Below are positions 1-6,314 of a stretch of DNA of 64,000 nt, piece after piece; positions within the stretch are counted from its first letter, which is position 1, and each line of letters opens with the position of its first letter. The notes under the pieces were generated by a model. The model worked only from the letters and a program-made list of their open reading frames with translations. It was not told where the DNA came from and made no database searches. The position numbers and the translations under genes were made by a program. The stretch is from Magnetospirillum molischianum DSM 120 (lineage in GTDB: Bacteria > Pseudomonadota > Alphaproteobacteria > Rhodospirillales > Magnetospirillaceae): NCBI RefSeq assembly GCF_000294655.1, contig NZ_CAHP01000021.1, positions 109,221-173,220 on the forward strand, in the 5' to 3' direction.

Positions 1-462
1 CTTCGGAACAACGTCGTCGCGACGGCCGATCTTCCCGAACTGATCCGCAGCACTCACGCAACGCTGACCAATATCGACAGCCCCGCCGTCGAAGCGCAGG
101 AACGGCAGCAGCCCGCCGTGCCGGTTCGTAAATCGGTGACACCGGATGCGGTGTACTGTCTGGAGTGCGGCAAGCCTCAGAAGATGCTGAAACGACACCT
201 TCAGACCGCTCACAATCTGTCGGTGGACGCATACCGCGCCAAATGGTCGCTGCCGACCGATTATCCGATGGTTGCCTCGACCTATGCCGCTCGCCGCTCG
301 GAACTGGCCAAGTCGATCGGCCTCGGCACCAAACCGAGACAGGACCGCGCCCAATCAGCCGCCGAACAGGCCGAAACGGTAGAACCAGTGGAAGCGGCAA
401 CGCCCGAATCCCAGCCGCAGCACCGCTACCCCGCCTCGCGCTGGTCGAAGCCGGTCGGCTAA
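1..462 (+). CDS. MucR/Ros-family zinc-finger transcriptional regulator (5' end outside window)
   Basis: The reading frame is open from the first base. Upstream of the first possible GTG start (118) it still reads like the conserved MucR N-terminus (ADLPELIRSTH, then a linker to PVRKSVTPD), so the true start lies before the window. The DNA-binding zinc finger is visible as CLEC followed by nine residues, H, four residues and H (C-X2-C-X9-H-X4-H). The family-typical EYRAKW-LPxDYPMVA-YAARRSELAKxIGLG core follows, and the tail ends RYPASRWSKP. MucR proteins bind AT-rich promoters and control surface polysaccharide, motility and other genes in alphaproteobacteria. A DUF2786 gene follows 52 bases later. 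Whether this is the chromosomal master regulator or a mobile-element copy cannot be decided here. Confidence 0.9.
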   Translation, partial: LRNNVVATADLPELIRSTHATLTNIDSPAVEAQERQQPAVPVRKSVTPDAVYCLECGKPQKMLKRHLQTAHNLSVDAYRAKWSLPTDYPMVASTYAARRSELAKSIGLGTKPRQDRAQSAAEQAETVEPVEAATPESQPQHRYPASRWSKPVG

Positions 463-514
463 GGGAATAGGGACGTCGTAGCCGACGCCAACCGAATAAG
501 GAAGGATGGGGCCT

Positions 515-1204
515 ATGGCGAGCGATCTCGACAAGCTCAAATCACGACTTCAGGCGTTGCGGGCGAAAACCACGGCCAACGGCTGCACCGAGGACGAAGC
601 ACTCGCGGCGGCGGCAAAGGTCGCCGAACTGCTGGACCGGCACGATCTGTCTCTCAGCGATCTCGACCTGCGCGAAGAATTGTGCGAACAGGCCGCGCTT
701 GAAACCAATCGCAAGCAGCGTCAGCCGATCTCGGCCTGCATCCCCGCCATTGCCGAGTATTGCGATTGCAAGGTCTGGCGCGAGAAAGACGAAGCTGGAA
801 AAATCCGCTACGTCTTTTTTGGCTTGCGGCCCAGCCTTGAGATGGCCCGCTACGTTCATGACGTGATCGCGACCGCGATGCAGACCGCCTGGGAGGCCTA
901 TGCGCGCGACCAACGCTTCATCCGCTATGGCCATGACGAACGGGGATCGTTCCTGTTCGGCATGGCGGTATCGATTGCCGAGAAGCTTGGCGCGATGAAG
1001 GCCGAACGCGACGAATCAAACCGTCGCACCAGCGGTCGCGACCTTGTTGTCGTCCGTCAGGCCATCGTCGAGAGTGAATTCGCCAAACTTGACCTGTCGC
1101 TGCGGCGGGGCCGGGCATCGGGAAAGAAAGTCGCCGCCGCCGCCTTCGAGGCTGGACAGACCGCAGGCCATGCGGTGACGATTCGCCCCGGCATCGCCGG
1201 TTGA
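515..1204 (+). CDS. DUF2786 domain-containing protein
   Basis: A 229-residue protein. The N-terminal 45 residues (DKLKSRLQALRAKT, then DEALAAAAKVAELLDRHDLSL) match the DUF2786 helical domain found in many phage and plasmid proteins. The rest contains an RYVFFGL segment and a basic tail. Its function is not known. The start at 515 is preferred over the ATG at 506 because the AAGGAAGG ribosome site at 498-505 directly abuts 506 but sits 9 bases before 515. It is just outside the left attachment repeat, and a second DUF2786-like protein lies inside the element (8472). Together with the MucR gene before it, this may be residue of an older mobile element. Confidence 0.75.
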   Translation: MASDLDKLKSRLQALRAKTTANGCTEDEALAAAAKVAELLDRHDLSLSDLDLREELCEQAALETNRKQRQPISACIPAIAEYCDCKVWREKDEAGKIRYVFFGLRPSLEMARYVHDVIATAMQTAWEAYARDQRFIRYGHDERGSFLFGMAVSIAEKLGAMKAERDESNRRTSGRDLVVVRQAIVESEFAKLDLSLRRGRASGKKVAAAAFEAGQTAGHAVTIRPGIAG

Positions 1205-1271
1205 CCTCCGCACCGATTTTCGACCTGTCGTTTTGACGTACTAACGACATTTCCATTTCGGGACGAACGAT

Positions 1272-1748
1272 ATGAGTAAACGCACCCCCGCCACATCCGC
1301 GATGGATAAGGCCAAAAAGCCGTTCGAGCTGTTGGAATATCAGTACGATCCCAACGCCGCCTCGATCGGGCTGCACGCGGCCCAATCAATGGGGCTGCCG
1401 CCGTCGCAGGTATTCAAGACCTTGATGGTCACCGCCGGGGACGAAGCGATGATCGCGGTGGTGCCATCGGACCACGAGTTGAACCTAAAGGCACTGGCCC
1501 ATGCCACCGATAAGAAATCGGTGCAGATGATGGCGGTACACGATGCCGAGCGCCTGTCTGGCTACAAAGTCGGCGGGATCTCGCCCCTGGGCCAGAAAAA
1601 GCGTCTGCGCACGACCTTTGACCAGAGCGCCCTGCTCCTGCCCTTCATCGTCGTCAATGGCGGCCAGCGCGGACTTCAGATCAAGGCTGCCCCGCTCGAT
1701 CTGATCGAAGCAACCGGGGCGATTGTGGCTTCAATCGCAACAAAATAA
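1272..1748 (+). CDS. ybaK: Cys-tRNA(Pro) deacylase, YbaK/EbsC family
   Basis: A 158-residue protein of full family length. It hydrolyses Cys-tRNA(Pro) mischarged by prolyl-tRNA synthetase, acting in trans in the cytoplasm. Visible family features are QVFKTLMV, the VVPSDHELNLKALA stretch with its conserved lysine, and YKVGGISPLGQKK near residue 105. The start ATG at 1272 follows a GGACGAACGAT leader. It is the last chromosomal gene before the left attachment repeat. No plus-strand terminator was seen behind it; the hairpin at 1807-1831 has its T-run on the minus strand. Confidence 0.93.
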   Translation: MSKRTPATSAMDKAKKPFELLEYQYDPNAASIGLHAAQSMGLPPSQVFKTLMVTAGDEAMIAVVPSDHELNLKALAHATDKKSVQMMAVHDAERLSGYKVGGISPLGQKKRLRTTFDQSALLLPFIVVNGGQRGLQIKAAPLDLIEATGAIVASIATK

Positions 1749-1799
1749 TCCTGCTGCCTCAATGACGTAAGCCCCCTCAAGGACGACCGACTTTTCGAT

Positions 1800-1831
1800 A
1801 AAAAAACCCCGGAAACACTCGGTTTCCGGGG
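1800..1831 (-). terminator. Minus-strand intrinsic terminator at the left attachment site (displaced ncRNA 3' end)
   Basis: A perfect 10-bp stem (1807-1816 with 1822-1831) with a 5-base loop, followed on the minus strand by a run of seven T. No minus-strand gene feeds into it from the element. It is best read as the original terminator of the structured RNA at 17722-17870, separated from it by the insertion. Confidence 0.8.
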
Positions 1832-1866
1832 CAAAGTCAAACAGGGAGGCTTCACGTCTAGGAGAC
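1828..1866. repeat. attL: left copy of the 39-bp direct repeat
   Basis: Identical over 39 bases to 17746-17784. It starts at the last four G of the terminator stem and ends GGAGAC. Outside the repeat the two copies diverge immediately. It contains the minus-strand motif CCTCCCTGTTTGACTTTG. Confidence 0.9.
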
Positions 1867-2010
1867 TGGAAATGTTAGGCTTTTTCGTGAACAATGACGA
1901 CCGCAGGCGCACACAGGCGAAACCATCACTCCACTGATATTCATTGGAAATTTGGCCGGACTGGCCCATGATGCCGTTTGCCATCGTTCGCGATGATGCG
2001 CTATCAGCCG

Positions 2011-2036
2011 GATAAAAACGGCCCAAGAACGGCCCA
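2011..2036. promoter_or_regulatory. Left arm-type integrase sites (candidate)
   Basis: The block GATAAAAACGGCCCA followed by a second CGGCCCA 11 bases on (2019-2025 and 2030-2036) recurs in the same orientation near the right end at 17641-17667. A weaker TGGCCCA is at 1962-1968. Repeats spaced one helical turn apart between att and int are typical of arm-binding sites of tyrosine integrases. They run up to the integrase start, which suggests autoregulation. Confidence 0.55.
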
Positions 2037-2050
2037 TGGAATTCAGCGCC

Positions 2051-3271
2051 ATGACAAAAGCCCTCACCGACAGCGTTGTGCGGACCCTCAAGCCGGAACG
2101 TGACGCGACCGACTGGCGCGAAGTATCTGACGGGGGCTGCCGAGGGCTACGGCTGAGAATCTCTCCGACCGGCGAGAAAGTCTGGGCAATCAAAGTCACT
2201 ATCCATGGGCGACGGGTGCGCCACACCCTGGGGGCCTATCCGGCGATGTCGCTGACCGAAGCTCGGGATCGGGCGCGGGATTATGCCGCTGAGGCAAGAG
2301 CCGGGGCTTCCCCCGCCGAACTCGACGCCCGCCGCCGCGCTGAAACGCTGACCGTATCCGGAGCCCATACCGAGTATCTTGACGCCATGCGCCCGGCTCT
2401 GCGCGCCAGCACGATCAATCTGAAGGAATCGATGTTTCGCGATCACGTCGCCCCCGCCCTGGGCAAGCGGATGATCGGGACCATCCGCAAAGCCGACCTG
2501 ATCGAGGTGGTTGCCGCTGTCACCGCCAAGGGCTTTCCGGTCCAGGCCAACCGGGTCTATTCGGAATTGATGGCCCTGCTGCGCTGGTGCGAACAGAAGG
2601 ACTATCTCGACGGAGTGCCATCCGCGCGAAAGAAAGACATGCACAAGGTGGCGGGAACGGCCCAGGAACAGGCCCGCCGCCGGACATTGACCGAAGCCGA
2701 GCTTACCGCCGCATGGATCGGAACCGCCGACATGGGCGACTTGTCGCGGGATTACATCCGGCTGCTGATGCTGACCGGCCAGCGCCGCGACGAGGTGCGC
2801 TTGATAGACTGGTCAGAGGTTGATCTTGCCGCTGCCGTCTGGACGATCCCCGCCACCAAATACAAGACGCGCATCCCCCAGGCCGTTCCGCTGTCGTCCC
2901 AGGTAATGACAATTCTCAGGGCGCGGTGGGCCGAAGGAGCAACCGGCCCGGTGCTGCTCGGACGGACCGATGGAAAACCATTCAACGGCACTCTGAGCGC
3001 GCTTCGTCGGCTGCGGGAGATTGTCGGCGGCAAGGGCGACTTCACCCTTCACGATATCCGCCGCACCCTGCGAACCGGCCTCGCCCGTCTCGGTGTGGAT
3101 GAGACCACCGCCGAATTGGTGATCGGCCATGTCCCCCAAGGGATCGTGAAGGTTTATGACCAGCACGACCGCATGGACGAGCGCCGCGCCGCACTCCAGC
3201 AATGGGCCGACTACCTTGAGCGGCTGGCAACGCCCGGTACCAATGTGACGCCCCTCACCAGGGGGGCGTAA
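2051..3271 (+). CDS. Tyrosine recombinase/integrase, P4-like with DUF4102 arm-binding domain
   Basis: A 406-residue integrase that would catalyse integration and excision between the 39-bp repeats. Residues 1-90 form the DUF4102 arm-type DNA-binding domain (GLRLRISPTGEKVW, then LGAYPAMSLTEAR). Residues 100-200 are the SAM-like core-binding domain. The catalytic set is complete: R245 in TGQRRDEVR, a lysine around 270-272 in ATKYKTR, H334 and R337 in LHDIRRT, H360 in VIGH and the nucleophile Y369 in KVYDQHD. ATG 2036 is an alternative start, but it overlaps the CGGCCCA repeats and homologous integrases begin near the MTKALTD sequence. It is the element gene nearest attL and appears intact. Confidence 0.93.
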   Translation: MTKALTDSVVRTLKPERDATDWREVSDGGCRGLRLRISPTGEKVWAIKVTIHGRRVRHTLGAYPAMSLTEARDRARDYAAEARAGASPAELDARRRAETLTVSGAHTEYLDAMRPALRASTINLKESMFRDHVAPALGKRMIGTIRKADLIEVVAAVTAKGFPVQANRVYSELMALLRWCEQKDYLDGVPSARKKDMHKVAGTAQEQARRRTLTEAELTAAWIGTADMGDLSRDYIRLLMLTGQRRDEVRLIDWSEVDLAAAVWTIPATKYKTRIPQAVPLSSQVMTILRARWAEGATGPVLLGRTDGKPFNGTLSALRRLREIVGGKGDFTLHDIRRTLRTGLARLGVDETTAELVIGHVPQGIVKVYDQHDRMDERRAALQQWADYLERLATPGTNVTPLTRGA

Positions 3272-3305
3272 ATACCAATCGGTGGGGATAGGGCGACGGC
3301 CTGAC

Positions 3306-3329
3306 AAGCCCGGAACTCCGACCGGGTTT
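3306..3329 (+). terminator. Possible terminator after the integrase
   Basis: A short hairpin AAGCCCGG / CCGGGTTT with an 8-base loop, 35 bases after the integrase stop. Its T-run is short, so termination may be weak. Confidence 0.35.
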
Positions 3330-3367
3330 CTCCACCGACCACTTCGGAGGCACCACGGAGGGTGCAG

Positions 3368-4126
3368 ATGGTTATGATTCCTGAAATCAGAGGCGCGGGA
3401 AAAGAGTGGTCTTGGCCCGTCTTCATTCGTCCGTCGTTTATTCCGGTCGGAATGCTGTGCCTGACGGACGTAATTGACCATGAAGGACGTCACATCTTCG
3501 GTGCAGCTTGGCCCGACATCACGAAGCCTATAAGCACTCCATCAGAGAGTTCCCCAAAAATTTTACTTGGCGGATTGGGATCTGTGGGGATGGGACAACA
3601 TAAACCGACCCCAAGCCTTGACCCTATTCACAATGAAATGATCAAAGAGGCAGTCAAATGGACAAGACAGCTTCTGCACTCGCTCAATGACGCCTCTATC
3701 GTCATCGACGAAAAAACTGGTGATGAATATAAATTAAACCGGAGTCTATGGGCTTCACGGGATGGAACAATAGTCCTCACGAGCGGTCGTATTCCTCCCG
3801 GACTAGGAATATCTGTCGGCTGGGTCTATGTCCGCGAGGACATGCTGAAGGCTGTTTGGGAGGTGAAGGCTACGGAAGAGGAGATTCCGAAAACTGATTT
3901 TGCCAGCCACCTGGACGCCTACAAGGCGTGGGAGGCCGACGTTCTGGCGCAAACTGGCAAGAAGCCACCCCTCCAAACCCTGAAGCCCGGTACAAAGAGC
4001 GCCGAGGCTTGGGGAAAAGAGCGGGGGCTTTCCAGATGCGATGTTGTCAAAGTGAGGGAGATGTGCGGCCATAAACCGAAAAGAGGGCGCCCAACATATT
4101 CACCAGATAATTCACATAATCAATAA
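3368..4126 (+). CDS. Hypothetical protein of the element
   Basis: A 252-residue protein not recognised. Composition is less GC-biased than its neighbours (many AAA, ATT and AAT codons), suggesting a separate origin. A hydrophobic IRPSFIPVGMLCL stretch sits near the N-terminus. The C-terminus (about 190-252) is basic and may be a DNA-binding helical region, with WGKERGLSRCDVVKVREMCG resembling a helix-turn-helix and KPKRGRP resembling an AT-hook core. The start at 3368 is chosen because CGGAGGG at 3356-3362 lies 5-6 bases upstream; GTG 3362 would overlap that site. It sits between int and the AlpA-like gene, the place where satellites keep their regulators. A role in control of the element is plausible but unproven. 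Confidence 0.65.
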   Translation: MVMIPEIRGAGKEWSWPVFIRPSFIPVGMLCLTDVIDHEGRHIFGAAWPDITKPISTPSESSPKILLGGLGSVGMGQHKPTPSLDPIHNEMIKEAVKWTRQLLHSLNDASIVIDEKTGDEYKLNRSLWASRDGTIVLTSGRIPPGLGISVGWVYVREDMLKAVWEVKATEEEIPKTDFASHLDAYKAWEADVLAQTGKKPPLQTLKPGTKSAEAWGKERGLSRCDVVKVREMCGHKPKRGRPTYSPDNSHNQ

Positions 4127-4172
4127 TTCACTGGTGAATTTGTGAATTAGGTACCCGACGCAGTATGTGAAT
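4098..4172. promoter_or_regulatory. Cluster of six GTGAATT half-sites (operator array)
   Basis: Half-sites ATTCAC at 4098-4103, AATTCAC at 4109-4115 and 4125-4131, GTGAATT at 4134-4140 and 4142-4148, and GTGAAT at 4167-4172. The middle pair forms a 7+2+7 inverted repeat (4125-4140). The array covers the end of the 252-residue gene and the leader of the AlpA-like gene, the only clearly AT-rich stretch nearby. It is likely the promoter/operator region of the replication operon. Confidence 0.65.
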
Positions 4173-4206
4173 AATAGCGGGCAGTCTCGAACGAACGAGG
4201 TTGCCC

Positions 4207-4389
4207 ATGAACACCGCCCCCCAGCTTTACACGCCCAATGAAGTCTGCGCCGTTCTGAAGATCGGACGGACCAAGCTCTATGACCTGATCGGCAAGAAGT
4301 CGCTTCAGGTCATCAAGCTGGGCAAATCAACTCGTATCACGGCTGATAGCCTCAACGCCCTGATCACGATCAGACAGGATGCCGCCTGA
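4207..4389 (+). CDS. AlpA/excisionase-like helix-turn-helix protein
   Basis: A 60-residue protein of the MerR-like HTH_17/excisionase family. The pattern YTPNEVCAVLKIGRTKLYDLIGKKSLQVIKLGKSTRI shows the two helices of the winged helix and the wing ending in an arginine, with LNALI after it. Proteins of this type act as excisionases or as AlpA activators. ATG 4207 has ACGAGG 6 bases upstream, so TTG 4201 is less likely. It is first in the overlapping plus-strand operon, directly behind the GTGAATT half-site array. Confidence 0.85.
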   Translation: MNTAPQLYTPNEVCAVLKIGRTKLYDLIGKKSLQVIKLGKSTRITADSLNALITIRQDAA

Positions 4390-4390
4390 G

Positions 4391-4585
4391 ATGGGCGCGC
4401 ATGAAAAAGGCCGCGCCCTGGCGGGGGCGCGGACCTTCGAAACCATCCAAGCTGAGCGTCTGGACGGGTTCGAAAATAGCGAATTTCCCCGCAACCTGCA
4501 ACTGCGCCGCCTTGCGGCCCTCGGCCTTCGCGGTTCGATGGCGGCGGCTGTTGCCTCGCTGGCTTGGCCGGGCGGTGCGGCATGA
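4391..4585 (+). CDS. Small hypothetical protein
   Basis: A 64-residue product starting one base after the AlpA-like stop and ending in an ATGA overlap with the next gene. It is arginine- and alanine-rich with a hydrophobic C-terminal half (LRGSMAAAVASLAWPGGAA). It is not recognised. The translational coupling on both sides supports it as real. Confidence 0.5.
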   Translation: MGAHEKGRALAGARTFETIQAERLDGFENSEFPRNLQLRRLAALGLRGSMAAAVASLAWPGGAA

Positions 4586-4989
4586 GCGCCCCCGCCCGAT
4601 CCCTCGCCCTGTTGCCGCTGATACGCGATCAATTCCCGGCCCTTGATTGCCGCGATGGGCAAGCCACTGCCGACGCCCTGACGTCTTTGGCCCTGGCGCT
4701 GGGGCGGGCCGGATTGACCTGGACCGATCTGGCTGAACTGGTCACGGAAGGCGCATTCCATCTGGTCGCCCGAGACCGAGCTTCCGCGCCGGAAGGCCGG
4801 TGGCCTGAACTCGGCGACCTGCTGGGCCTGCTTCTCGGTCGGCTGAACGGCGACCTGTCGGCCAGCGAGCGGCGGCAACTGGAGCGGTTGAGCATGAAAT
4901 GGGATGCCGGAACACCCCTTCATAATCGCGATGCAGGGACGATTCACCGCACATTCCGGCGGATCGTCCTGGCGGGAGTGACGCCATGA
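4582..4989 (+). CDS. Hypothetical protein of the element operon
   Basis: A 135-residue, probably all-helical protein with no recognised domain. It starts in an ATGA overlap with the previous gene and ends in another ATGA overlap at 4986. The C-terminal HNRDAGTIHRTFRRIV segment is basic. The in-frame start at 4564 is ignored because it lacks a ribosome site and lies inside the previous gene. Likely part of the replication or regulation operon by position only. Confidence 0.65.
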   Translation: MSAPARSLALLPLIRDQFPALDCRDGQATADALTSLALALGRAGLTWTDLAELVTEGAFHLVARDRASAPEGRWPELGDLLGLLLGRLNGDLSASERRQLERLSMKWDAGTPLHNRDAGTIHRTFRRIVLAGVTP

Positions 4990-5138
4990 CCCCGCGCCCA
5001 AGCCAGCAGCCCGACACCGTGCCGCCCAATTGGCGGCCGGTCGGCGGGGTAATCCTCGACATCTTGCGTCGTGCTGCCGGAAGCGATCCGGCCCGACTGG
5101 CGGCGATCGCGGCCCTGATCGACGGGGGTGGCAAATGA
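4986..5138 (+). CDS. Very small hypothetical protein (50 aa)
   Basis: ATG at 4986 overlaps the previous TGA, and the reading frame closes with TGA at 5136-5138, which overlaps the next ATG at 5135. The translation contains NWRPVGGVILDIL and ends ALIDGGGK. It bridges an otherwise empty 145-base gap between two coupled genes. Function unknown. Confidence 0.55.
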   Translation: MTPRPSQQPDTVPPNWRPVGGVILDILRRAAGSDPARLAAIAALIDGGGK

Positions 5139-5374
5139 TCCCGTCCGGACCCCGGTTTCCCCGTCTGGTCGAGCACCTGCACCGCCTCGGCCCGAGGGCT
5201 ATGGGCGAGTTGCTCGCCGAGATCGCGACAGAGTGGGACATCCCGGACGATGACCTTGTCTCGACCCTCGAACGCTATGGCCGCCTCTCCCCCGAGATGC
5301 TGGCCGCTCTGAACGGTGTCCGATTCGCGTCACCCCCGATGACCGCCATTACTGGCGGCAAGGAGACGAGATGA
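5135..5374 (+). CDS. Small hypothetical protein
   Basis: A 79-residue protein, coupled by ATGA at both ends (5135 and 5371). The helical pattern LVEHLHRLGPRAMGELLAEIA followed by LVSTLERYGRLSPEMLAAL may be a small helical DNA- or protein-binding domain. It is not assigned to a family. Confidence 0.6.
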   Translation: MIPSGPRFPRLVEHLHRLGPRAMGELLAEIATEWDIPDDDLVSTLERYGRLSPEMLAALNGVRFASPPMTAITGGKETR

Positions 5375-5571
5375 GCGCTCGCATTCTGAAATTACCCCGC
5401 ACGGATGCCGGTCGAGCCGAGCTTCGCGCGGCGCTCAATCCCAAGAGCAGCGCCGATTTCCGGGCGTACCTCGTCGAGACATTCGACTGGGACGAAGAGG
5501 CGGTGGAAATGGTCCGGATGGGTATTTCCGAATACCCGGCCGCCGCCCTTCTAGTGCGGGAGGCGATGTGA
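5371..5571 (+). CDS. Small hypothetical acidic protein
   Basis: A 66-residue protein starting in an ATGA overlap and ending so that its TGA shares a base with the next ATG (TGATG at 5569-5573). It contains FRAYLVETFDWDEEAVEMVRMGI. No family recognised. Confidence 0.55.
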   Translation: MSARILKLPRTDAGRAELRAALNPKSSADFRAYLVETFDWDEEAVEMVRMGISEYPAAALLVREAM

Positions 5572-6314
5572 TGCCCGGCCTCTTTCGCTTCGACTTCTAT
5601 CCAAAGGATTGGCACTTGGACACCCGTGACCTGAGTTGCGCGGCCAAAGGTGTCTTTATCGACATCTTGTGCGCGATCTATGCCCGAGGCGGCGGCATCC
5701 CGAACGACGAGCGGGAGTTGTGCCGGATCACCGGATGCGCCACGGCCAGAAGCCTCCGGCCTCTGCTCGCTGAATTGCTCGACAAGGGCAAGCTCAGGCT
5801 GGTGGATGGGCTGGTCATCAATGGTCGAGCCGCCGAAGAAATCGCCAAATACGAGGGCAGAAGCAAGGCTGGACGCAAGGGCGGGAAGGCCCGTTCCGCC
5901 CGAGTTCGAGCTGAACTCGACGCGAACTCGACCGGAACTGAAGCTGAAACTCAAGGCGATTTCGTTGAAAATCAATGCGATGACAATAACCCCTCACCTT
6001 CACCGTCACCGTCTATAGATTCAGTAGGAGATAAATCTCCTCCTGGCGCGGCCTCGTCGATCGACGTGAAGAAGCCCCTATTCGACCTGGGCACCCGCGT
6101 GTTGGGACCGCGTACCGGCGGCATGGTAACGAATTTAATCAAGCATCATTCCGGCGACCTCGACGCCACTATGCGGACCCTGGAATTCGCGGCTGGCAAG
6201 TCGAATCCTCGCGAGTGGGTCGGGGCGATCCTCAACGGCGAGCGCCGGGCATCGACCGAAGCGGTCATCGCCGAGACCGACGCCCTGTATCGCCGACTGG
6301 GGGTGCTGCTGTGA
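5571..6314 (+). CDS. DUF1376 (YdaU-type) replication-associated protein
   Basis: A 247-residue protein. The N-terminal 90 residues match DUF1376: FRFDFYPKDWHLDT, LSCAAKGVFIDILCAIYARGGGIPND and RELCRITGC, a winged-helix-like region known from phage replication modules. A KAGRKGGKAR segment follows, then a low-complexity linker (PSPSPSPS). The C-terminal part (NLIKHHSGDLDATMRTLEFA, NPREWVGAIL) resembles the end of phage replication initiators. It overlaps the primase-helicase start (GTGA at 6311), so the two are probably made together at element replication. ATG 5571 is used rather than GTG 5568 because it continues the TGATG coupling. Confidence 0.8.
   Translation: MPGLFRFDFYPKDWHLDTRDLSCAAKGVFIDILCAIYARGGGIPNDERELCRITGCATARSLRPLLAELLDKGKLRLVDGLVINGRAAEEIAKYEGRSKAGRKGGKARSARVRAELDANSTGTEAETQGDFVENQCDDNNPSPSPSPSIDSVGDKSPPGAASSIDVKKPLFDLGTRVLGPRTGGMVTNLIKHHSGDLDATMRTLEFAAGKSNPREWVGAILNGERRASTEAVIAETDALYRRLGVLL

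Noticed and set aside
1828..1866. att repeat as the 3' end of a tRNA or tmRNA gene
   Set aside because: No T-arm sequence or CCA-end pattern and no cloverleaf could be formed on either strand near either repeat.
4327..5241. Minus-strand open frame of 304 codons over the small-gene cluster
   Set aside because: Arg/Pro/Ser-rich antisense frame; the plus-strand small genes have overlapping stops and starts that are hard to explain by chance.
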